Of a stretch of DNA of 64,000 nt, positions 36,043 through 43,814 are shown piece after piece. The DNA comes from Thermoguttaceae bacterium (lineage in GTDB: Bacteria; Planctomycetota; Planctomycetia; Pirellulales; Thermoguttaceae). Below the pieces are notes generated by a model, which saw only the letters and a list, made by a program, of their open reading frames with translations, made no database searches and was not told the DNA's origin. The first letter of the stretch is position 1; each line of letters opens with the position of its first letter. Where the stretch lies: contig JAFQXE010000045.1 of assembly GCA_017407125.1 (NCBI GenBank), positions 124,001 to 188,000 of the forward strand. The letters are read 5' to 3'. Made by a program: the position numbers and the translations under genes.

Positions 36043-37312
36043 CCCCCACCGCCGCTTCCATTGTCGACGGCCAGTCAAGATTCGTCCAGTCGCCGGCAAG
36101 TTCAAGATTCTCCGGCAGAGGCGTCTGTTCAAACCAGCGCTGTCTTGCTTTCATCCATTCAACAGACGGGACGCAAACGGCGTCCTGCCAGTGCGTCGTT
36201 TCCAATCTCAAGATTTTAGCTTCCGGGTTAATTTCCGCCAACTCCTGACGAACCTGGGATTTGAACCCGTTCTTTCGTTCCTGCCAGTTGTTTGTTCCAG
36301 AAACGACGCCGCGATAATAGCATCCCACCTCGTCTTTCTCGCCGGAGAAAATCCACTGAATCGTCCGATTCGGAAAGATTCCATGCGGCGTAGGCAGAAA
36401 CGGCGAATCCGTCCAGAAATGAACGCAGGAAATGGATTCCGTCTGATACGAGTCCGCTAACGGAGCAAGCGGGGAAAATAGCTTTTGCGCCGCTGAGAAG
36501 TTTGTCGCCAGGATGAATTTCTCAGCCAGAATCCGTTCACCGGTTGACAGCTTCACAACTCGAATGCGATTTTTGCCTCGTTCCAGTTCCGCGACCGTAC
36601 AGTTTCGGCGGATTTCCACTCCGCGCTCTTGCAGCGCCGCTGCCAATTTAACGTCATACAGTTCCTGAAGCGGAACCGTTGGCAAAGAACAGTTCCAGCG
36701 GTTTCGTCCCTCAAAGAAAGAGCAGACGAAAACCTTCCGAACCATTTCGTAACATGGACGGTCAAGCGAGCAGGAAAGAGCGCTTAATACAATTGGCTCG
36801 TAGAACAGCGTCCGAATGGACGCCGATGTTTTACGTTCGTCCAGCCACTGACCGAACGAGCCGTCAAACGTCTTTTGCCGCGAAATGGCCAGCATGTCAA
36901 AAGCAATTCTCAGCCGCTCTTTTCGCGATAGATAGTTCAAACTCCGCAAGGCGGGCGCCAGACGCAGTATGCTTGGCAGCCGGTCTGATTCTTTAAACGG
37001 ACGCGGCGCGACTGTTGCCGGTTTGCCGGGCGGATAAAAATAGAACTCTCGTTCCGGCTTCCAGTACTCAATCAACCCGGTTTGAGTAAAGAAATCCCTC
37101 ACGCCGTCGCAGCAGTCCAGAAACACGTGCGGACAGTTGTCCAGCCAACGCATAGTCGGCAAATCGTAAAACGACGCGCACCGTCCGCCCAGATACGGCG
37201 ACCGTTCCAATACAACGACGCTCTGACCGGCTCGCGCCGCATTCCACGCTGCGCTTAATCCCGCCAGACCCCCGCCGATAACGACAGTGCGATTACGATT
37301 CTGTGAATACAT
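36029..37312 (-). CDS. hpnE: HpnE-type FAD-dependent hydroxysqualene dehydroxylase
   Basis: 427 residues. The FAD Rossmann motif is VVIGGGLAGLSAAWNAARAG (from residue 10), followed by LERSPYLGGRCAS and DNCPHVFLDCC, which place it in the squalene-associated amine-oxidase/phytoene-desaturase branch. HpnE converts hydroxysqualene to squalene, feeding hopanoid (or, in planctomycetes, C30 carotenoid) synthesis. hpnC and hpnD are not adjacent. The C-terminal AISN is repeat-encoded, so the original end may have been replaced. Other desaturases of this family are possible alternatives. Confidence 0.82.
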   Translation of the reverse strand: MYSQNRNRTVVIGGGLAGLSAAWNAARAGQSVVVLERSPYLGGRCASFYDLPTMRWLDNCPHVFLDCCDGVRDFFTQTGLIEYWKPEREFYFYPPGKPATVAPRPFKESDRLPSILRLAPALRSLNYLSRKERLRIAFDMLAISRQKTFDGSFGQWLDERKTSASIRTLFYEPIVLSALSCSLDRPCYEMVRKVFVCSFFEGRNRWNCSLPTVPLQELYDVKLAAALQERGVEIRRNCTVAELERGKNRIRVVKLSTGERILAEKFILATNFSAAQKLFSPLAPLADSYQTESISCVHFWTDSPFLPTPHGIFPNRTIQWIFSGEKDEVGCYYRGVVSGTNNWQERKNGFKSQVRQELAEINPEAKILRLETTHWQDAVCVPSVEWMKARQRWFEQTPLPENLELAGDWTNLDWPSTMEAAVGAISN

Positions 37313-37480
37313 TTACTAGGGAGTAGGGAGCAGGGAATAGGGAGTGGTAAGTTTTTAGTGGTTAGTGGTTAGGACGCAAGCGTTCATCTAACTTAGCGCT
37401 TACCACTAACTACTTAGCGCTTCTTCAATTGCTAATTGCTAATTGACAATTGCTAATTGCCCTTCCCCTCCTTGCTAAAA
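37313..37480. repeat. Mixed word-repeat block before the tRNA
   Basis: GGGAGTAGGGAGCAGGGAAT words (37318-37346), GTGGTTAGTGGTTAGG-type units, then ATTGCTAATTGACAATTGC (37430-37460). No gene is seen. Confidence 0.55.
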
Positions 37481-37531
37481 TCGGAGTTTGTGGTAAATAT
37501 ATATTGTATTAAGGAATGAAAATTCCGGGTT

Positions 37532-37604
37532 GTCTGAGTAGCTCAGAGGATAGAGCGCCGGTTTCCTAAACCGAAGGTCGTCGGTTCGAATCCGACCTCG
37601 GATA
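37532..37604 (+). tRNA. tRNA-Arg (CCT)
   Basis: A complete 73-base cloverleaf: acceptor GTCTGAG with CTCGGAT (two G-U pairs), D stem GCTC/GAGC, anticodon loop TTCCTAA with anticodon CCT reading AGG, T arm GTCGG-TTCGAAT-CCGAC and discriminator A. One C-A mismatch tops the anticodon stem. No CCA is encoded. Its 3' end is the probable attachment site of the prophage that follows. Confidence 0.92.
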
Positions 37605-37703
37605 TTGCGATAGCCCTTGTTTTTAAGGGCTAAAACGCTATTGAGAACGTGCTTGGTGTGGCAACTAAAACTTAATCTGTGAACCGTGGTTCACAAAAAG
37701 GTT

Positions 37704-38981
37704 ATGGCACGCTCAATCTCTAAACTTTTACGACAACGGCGTCCTGTTGCACAGGACGGCTCCTGCCGCGATACGGCAAGGTGCATTATTAACATTGATG
37801 GCGTTCGTCGGGTGTATTCACTTGGTCGCTGGGGATCTTTGGAAGCCGAGCAAAATTATGTCAAACTCGTTCAACAGTTTTATGCTGGTAATCCGCAGCC
37901 AGACCCACCACAATCTCAACATAGCTCGGAGCAACTTTACACTGCTTACACGCAAGCTTTTTTATGCGGAGTTCTGAACCAAGACCGCCTTCTCGAACAA
38001 TACGCCATACGGTATGCCAGAGAAAGGTTTGCCCCGTTCTCGCTCGACGATTTCTCAATGGCAATACTTGTATTATACCAGAAATATTTAATTGAAATAG
38101 CCCCTCTGGTAAGAACGGACGAAACTGGAAAAACATATAAGCGTCAATGGTCTCGGCGATATGTTAACTCCATCATGAAAGCATTTAAACGGATTCTAAC
38201 TTGGGGAATTAATAACGGTTTACTATCGCCCGTATTCCGTGATTCGATTCGACTCTTCCCCGGATTAACGGCTGCATCGGGCTGCGGGTTACCCGAACGA
38301 CCTCCACGTTCAGCGGCGAGAGACTGCGATGTTATCGCCACACTGCCGTTCCTCACGCCCAGCATTCGGGATATGGTTCTCATCCAACGAGCCACATGTA
38401 TGCGCCCTTCGGAAGTCTGCAATTTGAAGATTGGCGACATATTCTTCCAGCAAGACGGAACAGCCATAGTCGACAAAGCCAAGAATAAAATAGAAAGACA
38501 TGGCGTCAGACGACACATAGCATTCGCTGCCGCCGAAACTGAAATATTGCTTCGCCATTGCGTTGGCAGACGTTCCGATGAATTCGTTTTCACAGCTCGT
38601 CAGGTTATGCTAGAACAATGGGCAGTCCAACGCCAAAAACGTAAAACTCCGCTAACTCCTTCACAACGTAAGCGTGATGAAGAACGTGCATCTCGTCGAC
38701 TTTTACAATACAACGATTTCATAACCGTAGATTTATATGATCGTACAGTTCGACGCGCTGTTTTGAAAGCTATTGCAACAAATCCAAATATCCAAAGCTG
38801 GTCGCCATACCAGTTGCGACATGCAGCCTATTCCGCCCTGTCTGCAAAGTATGGCATTGACATCGCCAGCAAGGTTGCCGGGCATTTGTCGCCCAATCTG
38901 GCTCGAATTTACGATCATTCAGCCGCCGAAGTGTCGCAACGCATAGCCGCAGAGCAGGAAAAAGGATGGTGGGAACAATAA
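37704..38981 (+). CDS. int: Tyrosine recombinase, prophage integrase
   Basis: 425 residues from the ATG at 37704, which follows AAAAGG. The catalytic domain shows ArgI in TCMRPSEVCNLKIGDI, the YQLRHAAYS box corresponding to H-x-x-R, GHLSP with the second histidine and the nucleophile tyrosine in ARIYDHS. The N-terminal half carries a SAM-like core-binding domain. It sits 100 bases after tRNA-Arg(CCT), the classical layout of an integrated phage, and all genes to the right edge fit a phage. It would catalyse integration at the tRNA 3' end and, with an excisionase, excision. Confidence 0.92.
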   Translation: MARSISKLLRQRRPVAQDGSCRDTARCIINIDGVRRVYSLGRWGSLEAEQNYVKLVQQFYAGNPQPDPPQSQHSSEQLYTAYTQAFLCGVLNQDRLLEQYAIRYARERFAPFSLDDFSMAILVLYQKYLIEIAPLVRTDETGKTYKRQWSRRYVNSIMKAFKRILTWGINNGLLSPVFRDSIRLFPGLTAASGCGLPERPPRSAARDCDVIATLPFLTPSIRDMVLIQRATCMRPSEVCNLKIGDIFFQQDGTAIVDKAKNKIERHGVRRHIAFAAAETEILLRHCVGRRSDEFVFTARQVMLEQWAVQRQKRKTPLTPSQRKRDEERASRRLLQYNDFITVDLYDRTVRRAVLKAIATNPNIQSWSPYQLRHAAYSALSAKYGIDIASKVAGHLSPNLARIYDHSAAEVSQRIAAEQEKGWWEQ

Positions 38982-39300
38982 CTCACGGGGAAAAAATGCA
39001 ACAGAGGAGCCATACTGGCAGGGAAAATATGCAAACGCGAATAAAGCGAATAAAGCGAATAAAGCGATTCGCACGAATGAACACGAACGAACACGATTGT
39101 CCCCTACTGGGAGCAAAGGGAGAATAAGGGAGAATAAGGGAGAATCGGGGCGAAATTATCCCTTTTTGTCCCTACAAAATACCAAATACAATACCAAAAT
39201 TTGCAGATAAGAGGGCATAAATACAAACAGTACAAACAGTCTAAATTAACCAACCGGAAAATTTTTGGCAAAAATTTTTGGGGATTTGTATGATTTTGTT
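38982..39300. repeat. Iteron-like repeats after the integrase
   Basis: Three tandem GCGAATAAA units plus a fourth partial unit that ends as GCGATTCGC (39037-39072), then GGGAGAATAA three times (39118-39145), then TACAAACAG twice (about 39213-39239). No gene is seen. They could be arm-type sites for the integrase, a phage replication site or simple-repeat debris. Confidence 0.5.
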
Positions 39301-39301
39301 G

Positions 39302-39329
39302 TTGATTTTCGGTTATTTATCCGTATAAT
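39302..39329 (+). promoter_or_regulatory. Promoter of the Panacea toxin-antitoxin pair
   Basis: TTGATT, a 16-base spacer and TATAAT, 20 bases before the ATG at 39349, with GAGG as the ribosome-binding site. Confidence 0.6.
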
Positions 39330-39348
39330 ATTATTACGAGGTAAAATC

Positions 39349-39918
39349 ATGCAAGACATATTTGATTTTAATAAAACATTAGCAGTTACTGCCTATTTGC
39401 TCAATCGAACAGGCGGCAGTCTCCCCTGTGCCAAGATTCTTAATCTGCTTTATTTGGCAGAGAGAGACTTTTTATTGGAGCGTGGATATTCTCTTACAGG
39501 AGATGCGTTGTACGTTTGCGACGAGGGATTTGGCTTGCAGATTACTCATTCGTTGCTAATGGGCAAAGATTCTCAATCCACAACTTGGCAACTGTATATT
39601 CAAACTGACGCAACTTCTCCCGAGAAAACCGTTACTGTCGTTAATTCACCTGATATGGGGTATCTATCCACCGCAAATGAAAAAATACTGGATAAGATTC
39701 TCAATAGATTTAACGAGTTTAGTTCCGACAATTCATTTGTAGAGTATTTACACAATTTGAACGAGTGGAACGCTTTCTACAAGAATGGAACTACAACAGA
39801 AATAACAGCTGATGAATTATTCTCTGTAAATAACCAGACAGACAATATTCCATTTTACCGTGAAAATGTGCAAGTTAAGAACGAACTGAACTGTCTGGTA
39901 AACGCATGTGGGAATTAG
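39349..39918 (+). CDS. Panacea-domain (SocA/GepA-like) antitoxin
   Basis: 189 residues from the ATG at 39349; the longer frame begins upstream of the promoter and is not used. The Panacea/DUF4065 signature is visible as ILNLLYLAERDFLLERGYSL followed by TGDALYVCDEGFG. Panacea proteins are hyperpromiscuous antitoxins that pair with unrelated toxins and are enriched in prophages, where several pairs block other phages. The gene overlaps the next by 13 bases, as expected for an antitoxin-toxin operon. The domain call is firm; the antitoxin role rests on family precedent. Confidence 0.82.
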   Translation: MQDIFDFNKTLAVTAYLLNRTGGSLPCAKILNLLYLAERDFLLERGYSLTGDALYVCDEGFGLQITHSLLMGKDSQSTTWQLYIQTDATSPEKTVTVVNSPDMGYLSTANEKILDKILNRFNEFSSDNSFVEYLHNLNEWNAFYKNGTTTEITADELFSVNNQTDNIPFYRENVQVKNELNCLVNACGN

Positions 39919-40349
39919 GCGATACATTTAAGTGCGAGCCAGAATATATGAATAGAATGGCTCCAATGCTCGTTGATAGCCGTCATCTGATGGTATTAGT
40001 TACGAATAAATACCGTAGAAGTTCTGATAATGAACTGGTTGTTGTTGCAGCTATCATGACTTATGATAATAATACTAGAAATCAATCTGATTATTGCGTA
40101 TTGTACCCGAACTGTGGACATCCTTTTATCAAACATTATTCTTATGTATCATATATCAGCTTAAAAGAAATAGCCATCGATACATTAGATAAATGGAAGG
40201 AAAGAAATTACATCAAGCAAAAAGAGAGGTTTAATGAAGACGTCCAAAAACAACTCTTACAAGGTCTATGCAAAGCTGACGATGCCGAAAATCGGTTAAA
40301 GCTCATAGCGTTAAACCAACTGGAAGAATTAGGGTGGGAGGTTCCATAA
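39906..40349 (+). CDS. Putative toxin partner of the Panacea antitoxin
   Basis: 147 residues. There is no clear match, but the pattern WELGDTF, then HLMVLVTNKYRRSSDNELVV and VVAAIMTYD, then GHPFIKHYSYVSYISLKEI resembles the small beta-barrel of MazF/PemK-like endoribonucleases (a GD start, a vLVxN strand, a late basic S-Y-V strand). The catalytic residues cannot be assigned with certainty. Overlap with the Panacea gene supports a toxin role; another effector fold is possible. Confidence 0.5.
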   Translation: MWELGDTFKCEPEYMNRMAPMLVDSRHLMVLVTNKYRRSSDNELVVVAAIMTYDNNTRNQSDYCVLYPNCGHPFIKHYSYVSYISLKEIAIDTLDKWKERNYIKQKERFNEDVQKQLLQGLCKADDAENRLKLIALNQLEELGWEVP

Positions 40350-40376
40350 CCCCTATTTACTTCCAAATAAAAGAAT

Positions 40377-40400
40377 CTTCCCGACATTGGTGTCGGGAGG
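40377..40400. terminator. Hairpin between convergent transcripts
   Basis: CTTCCCGACA-TTGG-TGTCGGGAGG forms a 10-pair stem with one G-U. It lies between the toxin gene and the converging end of the phage structural operon. No long T-run follows on either side. Further on (40500-40545) there are four TTGCA/TGCAA words of unknown meaning. Confidence 0.55.
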
Positions 40401-40548
40401 ATGGATTTCTATCGTTAAGTCTTTTTCAATCGTCCATATTAATCTACAAGAATAGTATACTACCTTAAATTACTGCAAATAAGGGTAATAGCCCGGCGAC
40501 TGTTGCATTTTTTGCAGTAGTTGCACTATTTGCAACAACTCAAGCGTT

Positions 40549-40902
40549 TCACCATTTTCCTCGTGGGCAATGTTGACTGTTCATTCGCAGTTTGTTGACG
40601 TAGGCAAACGCTCCCCCCGTACAACGGCAGCCGCAAATTCGGCATATTCTAGCATGGGCATTATAGTTTTCGCATTGTCGACAAATCGTCAAGAGGTCGT
40701 TGACCTGTTCGTCAGAGCGGTTCTGAAATCCGGTTGAGACATGGGTGTATACCGCACGTGCATAATTTACCATTTGCACCAGCTTGGTTGCAGCTTTGCA
40801 TTCCGCTAACACCTCACGATCTTTCGGCGTTTTATAAATACTACCACAACGCTTGCACTTCCAACCGCCGGATTCGTCAGACCATTCCAAATCGCAATTC
40901 AT
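40549..40902 (-). CDS. Small Cys-rich zinc-binding phage protein
   Basis: 117 residues with two zinc-knuckle regions: WKCKRCGSIY near the start, and CRQCENY, ARICRICGCRCTGG and CP at the C terminus, spaced like a rubredoxin-type ribbon. It is the last gene of the structural operon; its start overlaps the upstream stop by one base (TAATG). Small zinc-ribbon proteins of this sort are common next to phage tail genes, but its job is not known. Confidence 0.6.
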   Translation of the reverse strand: MNCDLEWSDESGGWKCKRCGSIYKTPKDREVLAECKAATKLVQMVNYARAVYTHVSTGFQNRSDEQVNDLLTICRQCENYNAHARICRICGCRCTGGAFAYVNKLRMNSQHCPRGKW

Positions 40903-43814
40903 TATTCGTCCTCACATGCTGGAATATTTTTTGTTTCCCCACCCTCGTAATGTATGGTCAAACTCTTAATGTACCGGTGCAGACCAGATTCAGGATTCTC
41001 CGGGTCATGGCTCGTGTAGCGGTAGCAGCGAATGTACGGGTCGATGTAAAAGCCAATGTCTACTACCTGATCTTCATTCCAATGGTTTTTATATTCGTAT
41101 TCAATCCGTCCGGTATTGAAAAACGTACCGTCGCCCGGATGCCCCGCCGTGTCAGTCGGGCAATTACACGCCAACGGAGTCGCCGGTTTGAGAATCAGTG
41201 TTTTACTGCCCAAATAGTTGATGTCCGTAATGTAGTTGTACGTGGGGTAGTCAATGCCAATGAAGTTATAGTAGATATCACACTCGGCTTCGATGTATTC
41301 AATATTCTTGAGAGTCCCTTCCGCCGATTCGTCAATCATTATGTTAAAGACGTCGTGCGTTAGACAATCACCGGCTTCGTCCGGCGCGGAAAATGTAACG
41401 GAAATTTCATCCTGCTCCTGTCCGTCCGCAGACTTCAGTTGCCGTATAGGATCGTCGTTCCCGTCTTTTTTATCCAGTTGTTTCATGTACGTTGCCGTTT
41501 TGCCGTAGAGTTGTTCCACACTCAGCATTGTTCCGTCGTGAACATAAAACAATTGACACCCGGCGTCTGACGTCGCTTGCAGCAAGCTGTTGCTGAATTT
41601 AAGTGTTACCCGACAGATAATGTCGTAATCCAACCGGTCGTCGGGGAGTTCACTTCCCATACTACTGTCAGACTGAATTGTCGTTTCTTGGTTGCTCCCG
41701 TTTTTATCGAGGCAAATAGTAACGACGGCACGGCTCTTTGCCCCAAACCGGTCTGTCAAAGCATATTCAAAGAAGTCGTGTTTCGGATTATTTCGTCCGT
41801 CGGTTTTATACTCCGGAGCTGTGTAAATAATTTTATACGGGTAGTAGTCTTTTTTAATCTCAACCTGACCATACTTTGGAGAAATACTGATTTCAATGTC
41901 TGTCATAATCGTGCTGAGATTGACGGAAAGCCACACCTCATTCCACGATTCGTCCTGAACAACGCCACCCACTCCCGCATAGTCTTCCGGTATGTTACAT
42001 TGATAGGTTTTTCCATACCCGATTCGTCCGTACAAATAGGGGGCAATGATTCCTGTTCGCAAGGACAATTCCGCGCTGGTTAATTCGATATAGTCAATGG
42101 TATCGTGGTTCAGAATCCACTTTGCTTCTGGGTTGTCGCCCATGTTGTATTCTCCCACTTCCCATTTCACTACTCCATTCGCCCAATCATCGTGCAATAC
42201 TTTTGATTTTTGGTAACAACCAAAGTTGTAATTCTTGTTGCCATACTTATCCGTTCCACTGTAGTCCGGTGCGCTGTCGAACATGACAGAAACGGCAGGT
42301 ATCTTTTGAAAGTAAAGATTGTTTTCTCCGTAGACGGCATTGAGTTTGAATTTTTCCAAATTGCTATAATCATACCGTATTCCGCTTCCGTTGAACCACT
42401 GGATAACATAGCTAGTGCCGTCAGGGAGCGAATTAATGTAATCATTGATGTATTTGCTGACATCCATCTCGTTGTTATCAATGGCTTCTTTTAAACCGGG
42501 GATGTCTTCTGTTACTAAGTCTTTATCAAGAACCAATGGGGTGTTCGGATCATTCGGGTCTGAATACCTCCAGATATGAGCTTGCCAACCAAGTGCGCCC
42601 GGTGTGCCATTCGATGATTTTTTGAACCCGTGCATCTGAATCGCGAGCTTTTCGGAGAGCGCTTGGAACCTACCCGTATCCAATAGCTGCCGACGGTACT
42701 GCGAGTATCGCGAGCCGAGATGCCGGGGGTCTTCATGGTGGTCGGTCATACCGATATCTCTGACAAATCCTCGAAAAATAAAGTCCGACGCCATCGGGCA
42801 ACTGCAATGTTCCGCTTCCTCTTTATCCCGATAGAACTGCGTATACTGCTGTTTTAGAAATTCCAGCATATTGTCGTCGGTGGCGTCATGGTACAATTCC
42901 GCCATACTTTTATATGGCTGCCACGGAGTAAGTAGCCACCATTTGTCCGGTTTCCATACGTCGATAAAGCCACCGCAATCTTCGCCGTCAGTACGCCCGG
43001 TATAGTAATAATCTGCATTGCCCCAGTATGTTTCGTCCGGATTTACCCAGTCGATGTTTTGGGCATCCCCGAAAAACAGAACGGCGCGAGGGCTAGAGCA
43101 AGACCAATGGTATTTAAAACGCACGGGGGATTCGACGTTTGACTCTCCCTCATACCACTTTCCGATATAAATCAGTCTGTCAACATTGTCGTACAATGCA
43201 CAGAGATAATAATAAACCCACCCGTTTCGCCGTATGATATAATGAACAACCTGTCCCCACCCATACAGCCATACGTAATAATATTTCCGAAGGTCTGTGC
43301 CAGCCAAAAAACCAGCGTTTCCAATAGTGGGAAATAGCACATTGCAACGACTCGTATAAACAACTTTTTCGTCAAACTTAATTTCAACAACAGGGTTTTC
43401 CTGATTGTTCGACAGATCGTCCTCGTAGTAGCGTCCCTCTATGAGCTTTTCGTTCTGCACCACGCTTTTAAACGTGCCGACGATTTTATGCTCCCCAATC
43501 AAAAACTCATATTGTTCCTGAATGGTTACTTCGGGCAAGATGTTTGTCTCGATGGTATTCAAATAGACGTGCGGGTTGAGACGCAATGCGTAGTTGTCCT
43601 TCCCAAACAACGTGCGTTCGTCAACAAGCTCCAAATCGCACCGATTTTGGAAACACGGCTGGCAACGCGCCCCCTCCTCCGGCGTGGCAAACCTATAGTC
43701 CCCACTAAACTGAAAGATGCGCTCAAAATCGGAACGGGTGCAAGCGTTGCCCCTGTTTAAGATGGAACAATCACCGCAACAGCCGACAATTCTTCCCAGC
43801 TTTTTGACGTCCAT
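40902..43814 (-). CDS. Large phage tail-associated protein, unknown fold
   Basis: 970 residues. I do not recognise a family. It has a Cys-rich N terminus (GCCGDCSILNRGNACTR, then CQPCFQNRCDLELV), a long Trp/Tyr-rich middle, and a beta-rich region around 650-850 (SPKYGQVEIKKDYYPYKIIY) resembling Ig-like tail domains. The position after the tape measure and before the operon end suggests a tail tip, baseplate or fibre. One-base TAATG overlaps with both neighbours indicate strict translational coupling. Confidence 0.55.
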   Translation of the reverse strand: MDVKKLGRIVGCCGDCSILNRGNACTRSDFERIFQFSGDYRFATPEEGARCQPCFQNRCDLELVDERTLFGKDNYALRLNPHVYLNTIETNILPEVTIQEQYEFLIGEHKIVGTFKSVVQNEKLIEGRYYEDDLSNNQENPVVEIKFDEKVVYTSRCNVLFPTIGNAGFLAGTDLRKYYYVWLYGWGQVVHYIIRRNGWVYYYLCALYDNVDRLIYIGKWYEGESNVESPVRFKYHWSCSSPRAVLFFGDAQNIDWVNPDETYWGNADYYYTGRTDGEDCGGFIDVWKPDKWWLLTPWQPYKSMAELYHDATDDNMLEFLKQQYTQFYRDKEEAEHCSCPMASDFIFRGFVRDIGMTDHHEDPRHLGSRYSQYRRQLLDTGRFQALSEKLAIQMHGFKKSSNGTPGALGWQAHIWRYSDPNDPNTPLVLDKDLVTEDIPGLKEAIDNNEMDVSKYINDYINSLPDGTSYVIQWFNGSGIRYDYSNLEKFKLNAVYGENNLYFQKIPAVSVMFDSAPDYSGTDKYGNKNYNFGCYQKSKVLHDDWANGVVKWEVGEYNMGDNPEAKWILNHDTIDYIELTSAELSLRTGIIAPYLYGRIGYGKTYQCNIPEDYAGVGGVVQDESWNEVWLSVNLSTIMTDIEISISPKYGQVEIKKDYYPYKIIYTAPEYKTDGRNNPKHDFFEYALTDRFGAKSRAVVTICLDKNGSNQETTIQSDSSMGSELPDDRLDYDIICRVTLKFSNSLLQATSDAGCQLFYVHDGTMLSVEQLYGKTATYMKQLDKKDGNDDPIRQLKSADGQEQDEISVTFSAPDEAGDCLTHDVFNIMIDESAEGTLKNIEYIEAECDIYYNFIGIDYPTYNYITDINYLGSKTLILKPATPLACNCPTDTAGHPGDGTFFNTGRIEYEYKNHWNEDQVVDIGFYIDPYIRCYRYTSHDPENPESGLHRYIKSLTIHYEGGETKNIPACEDE

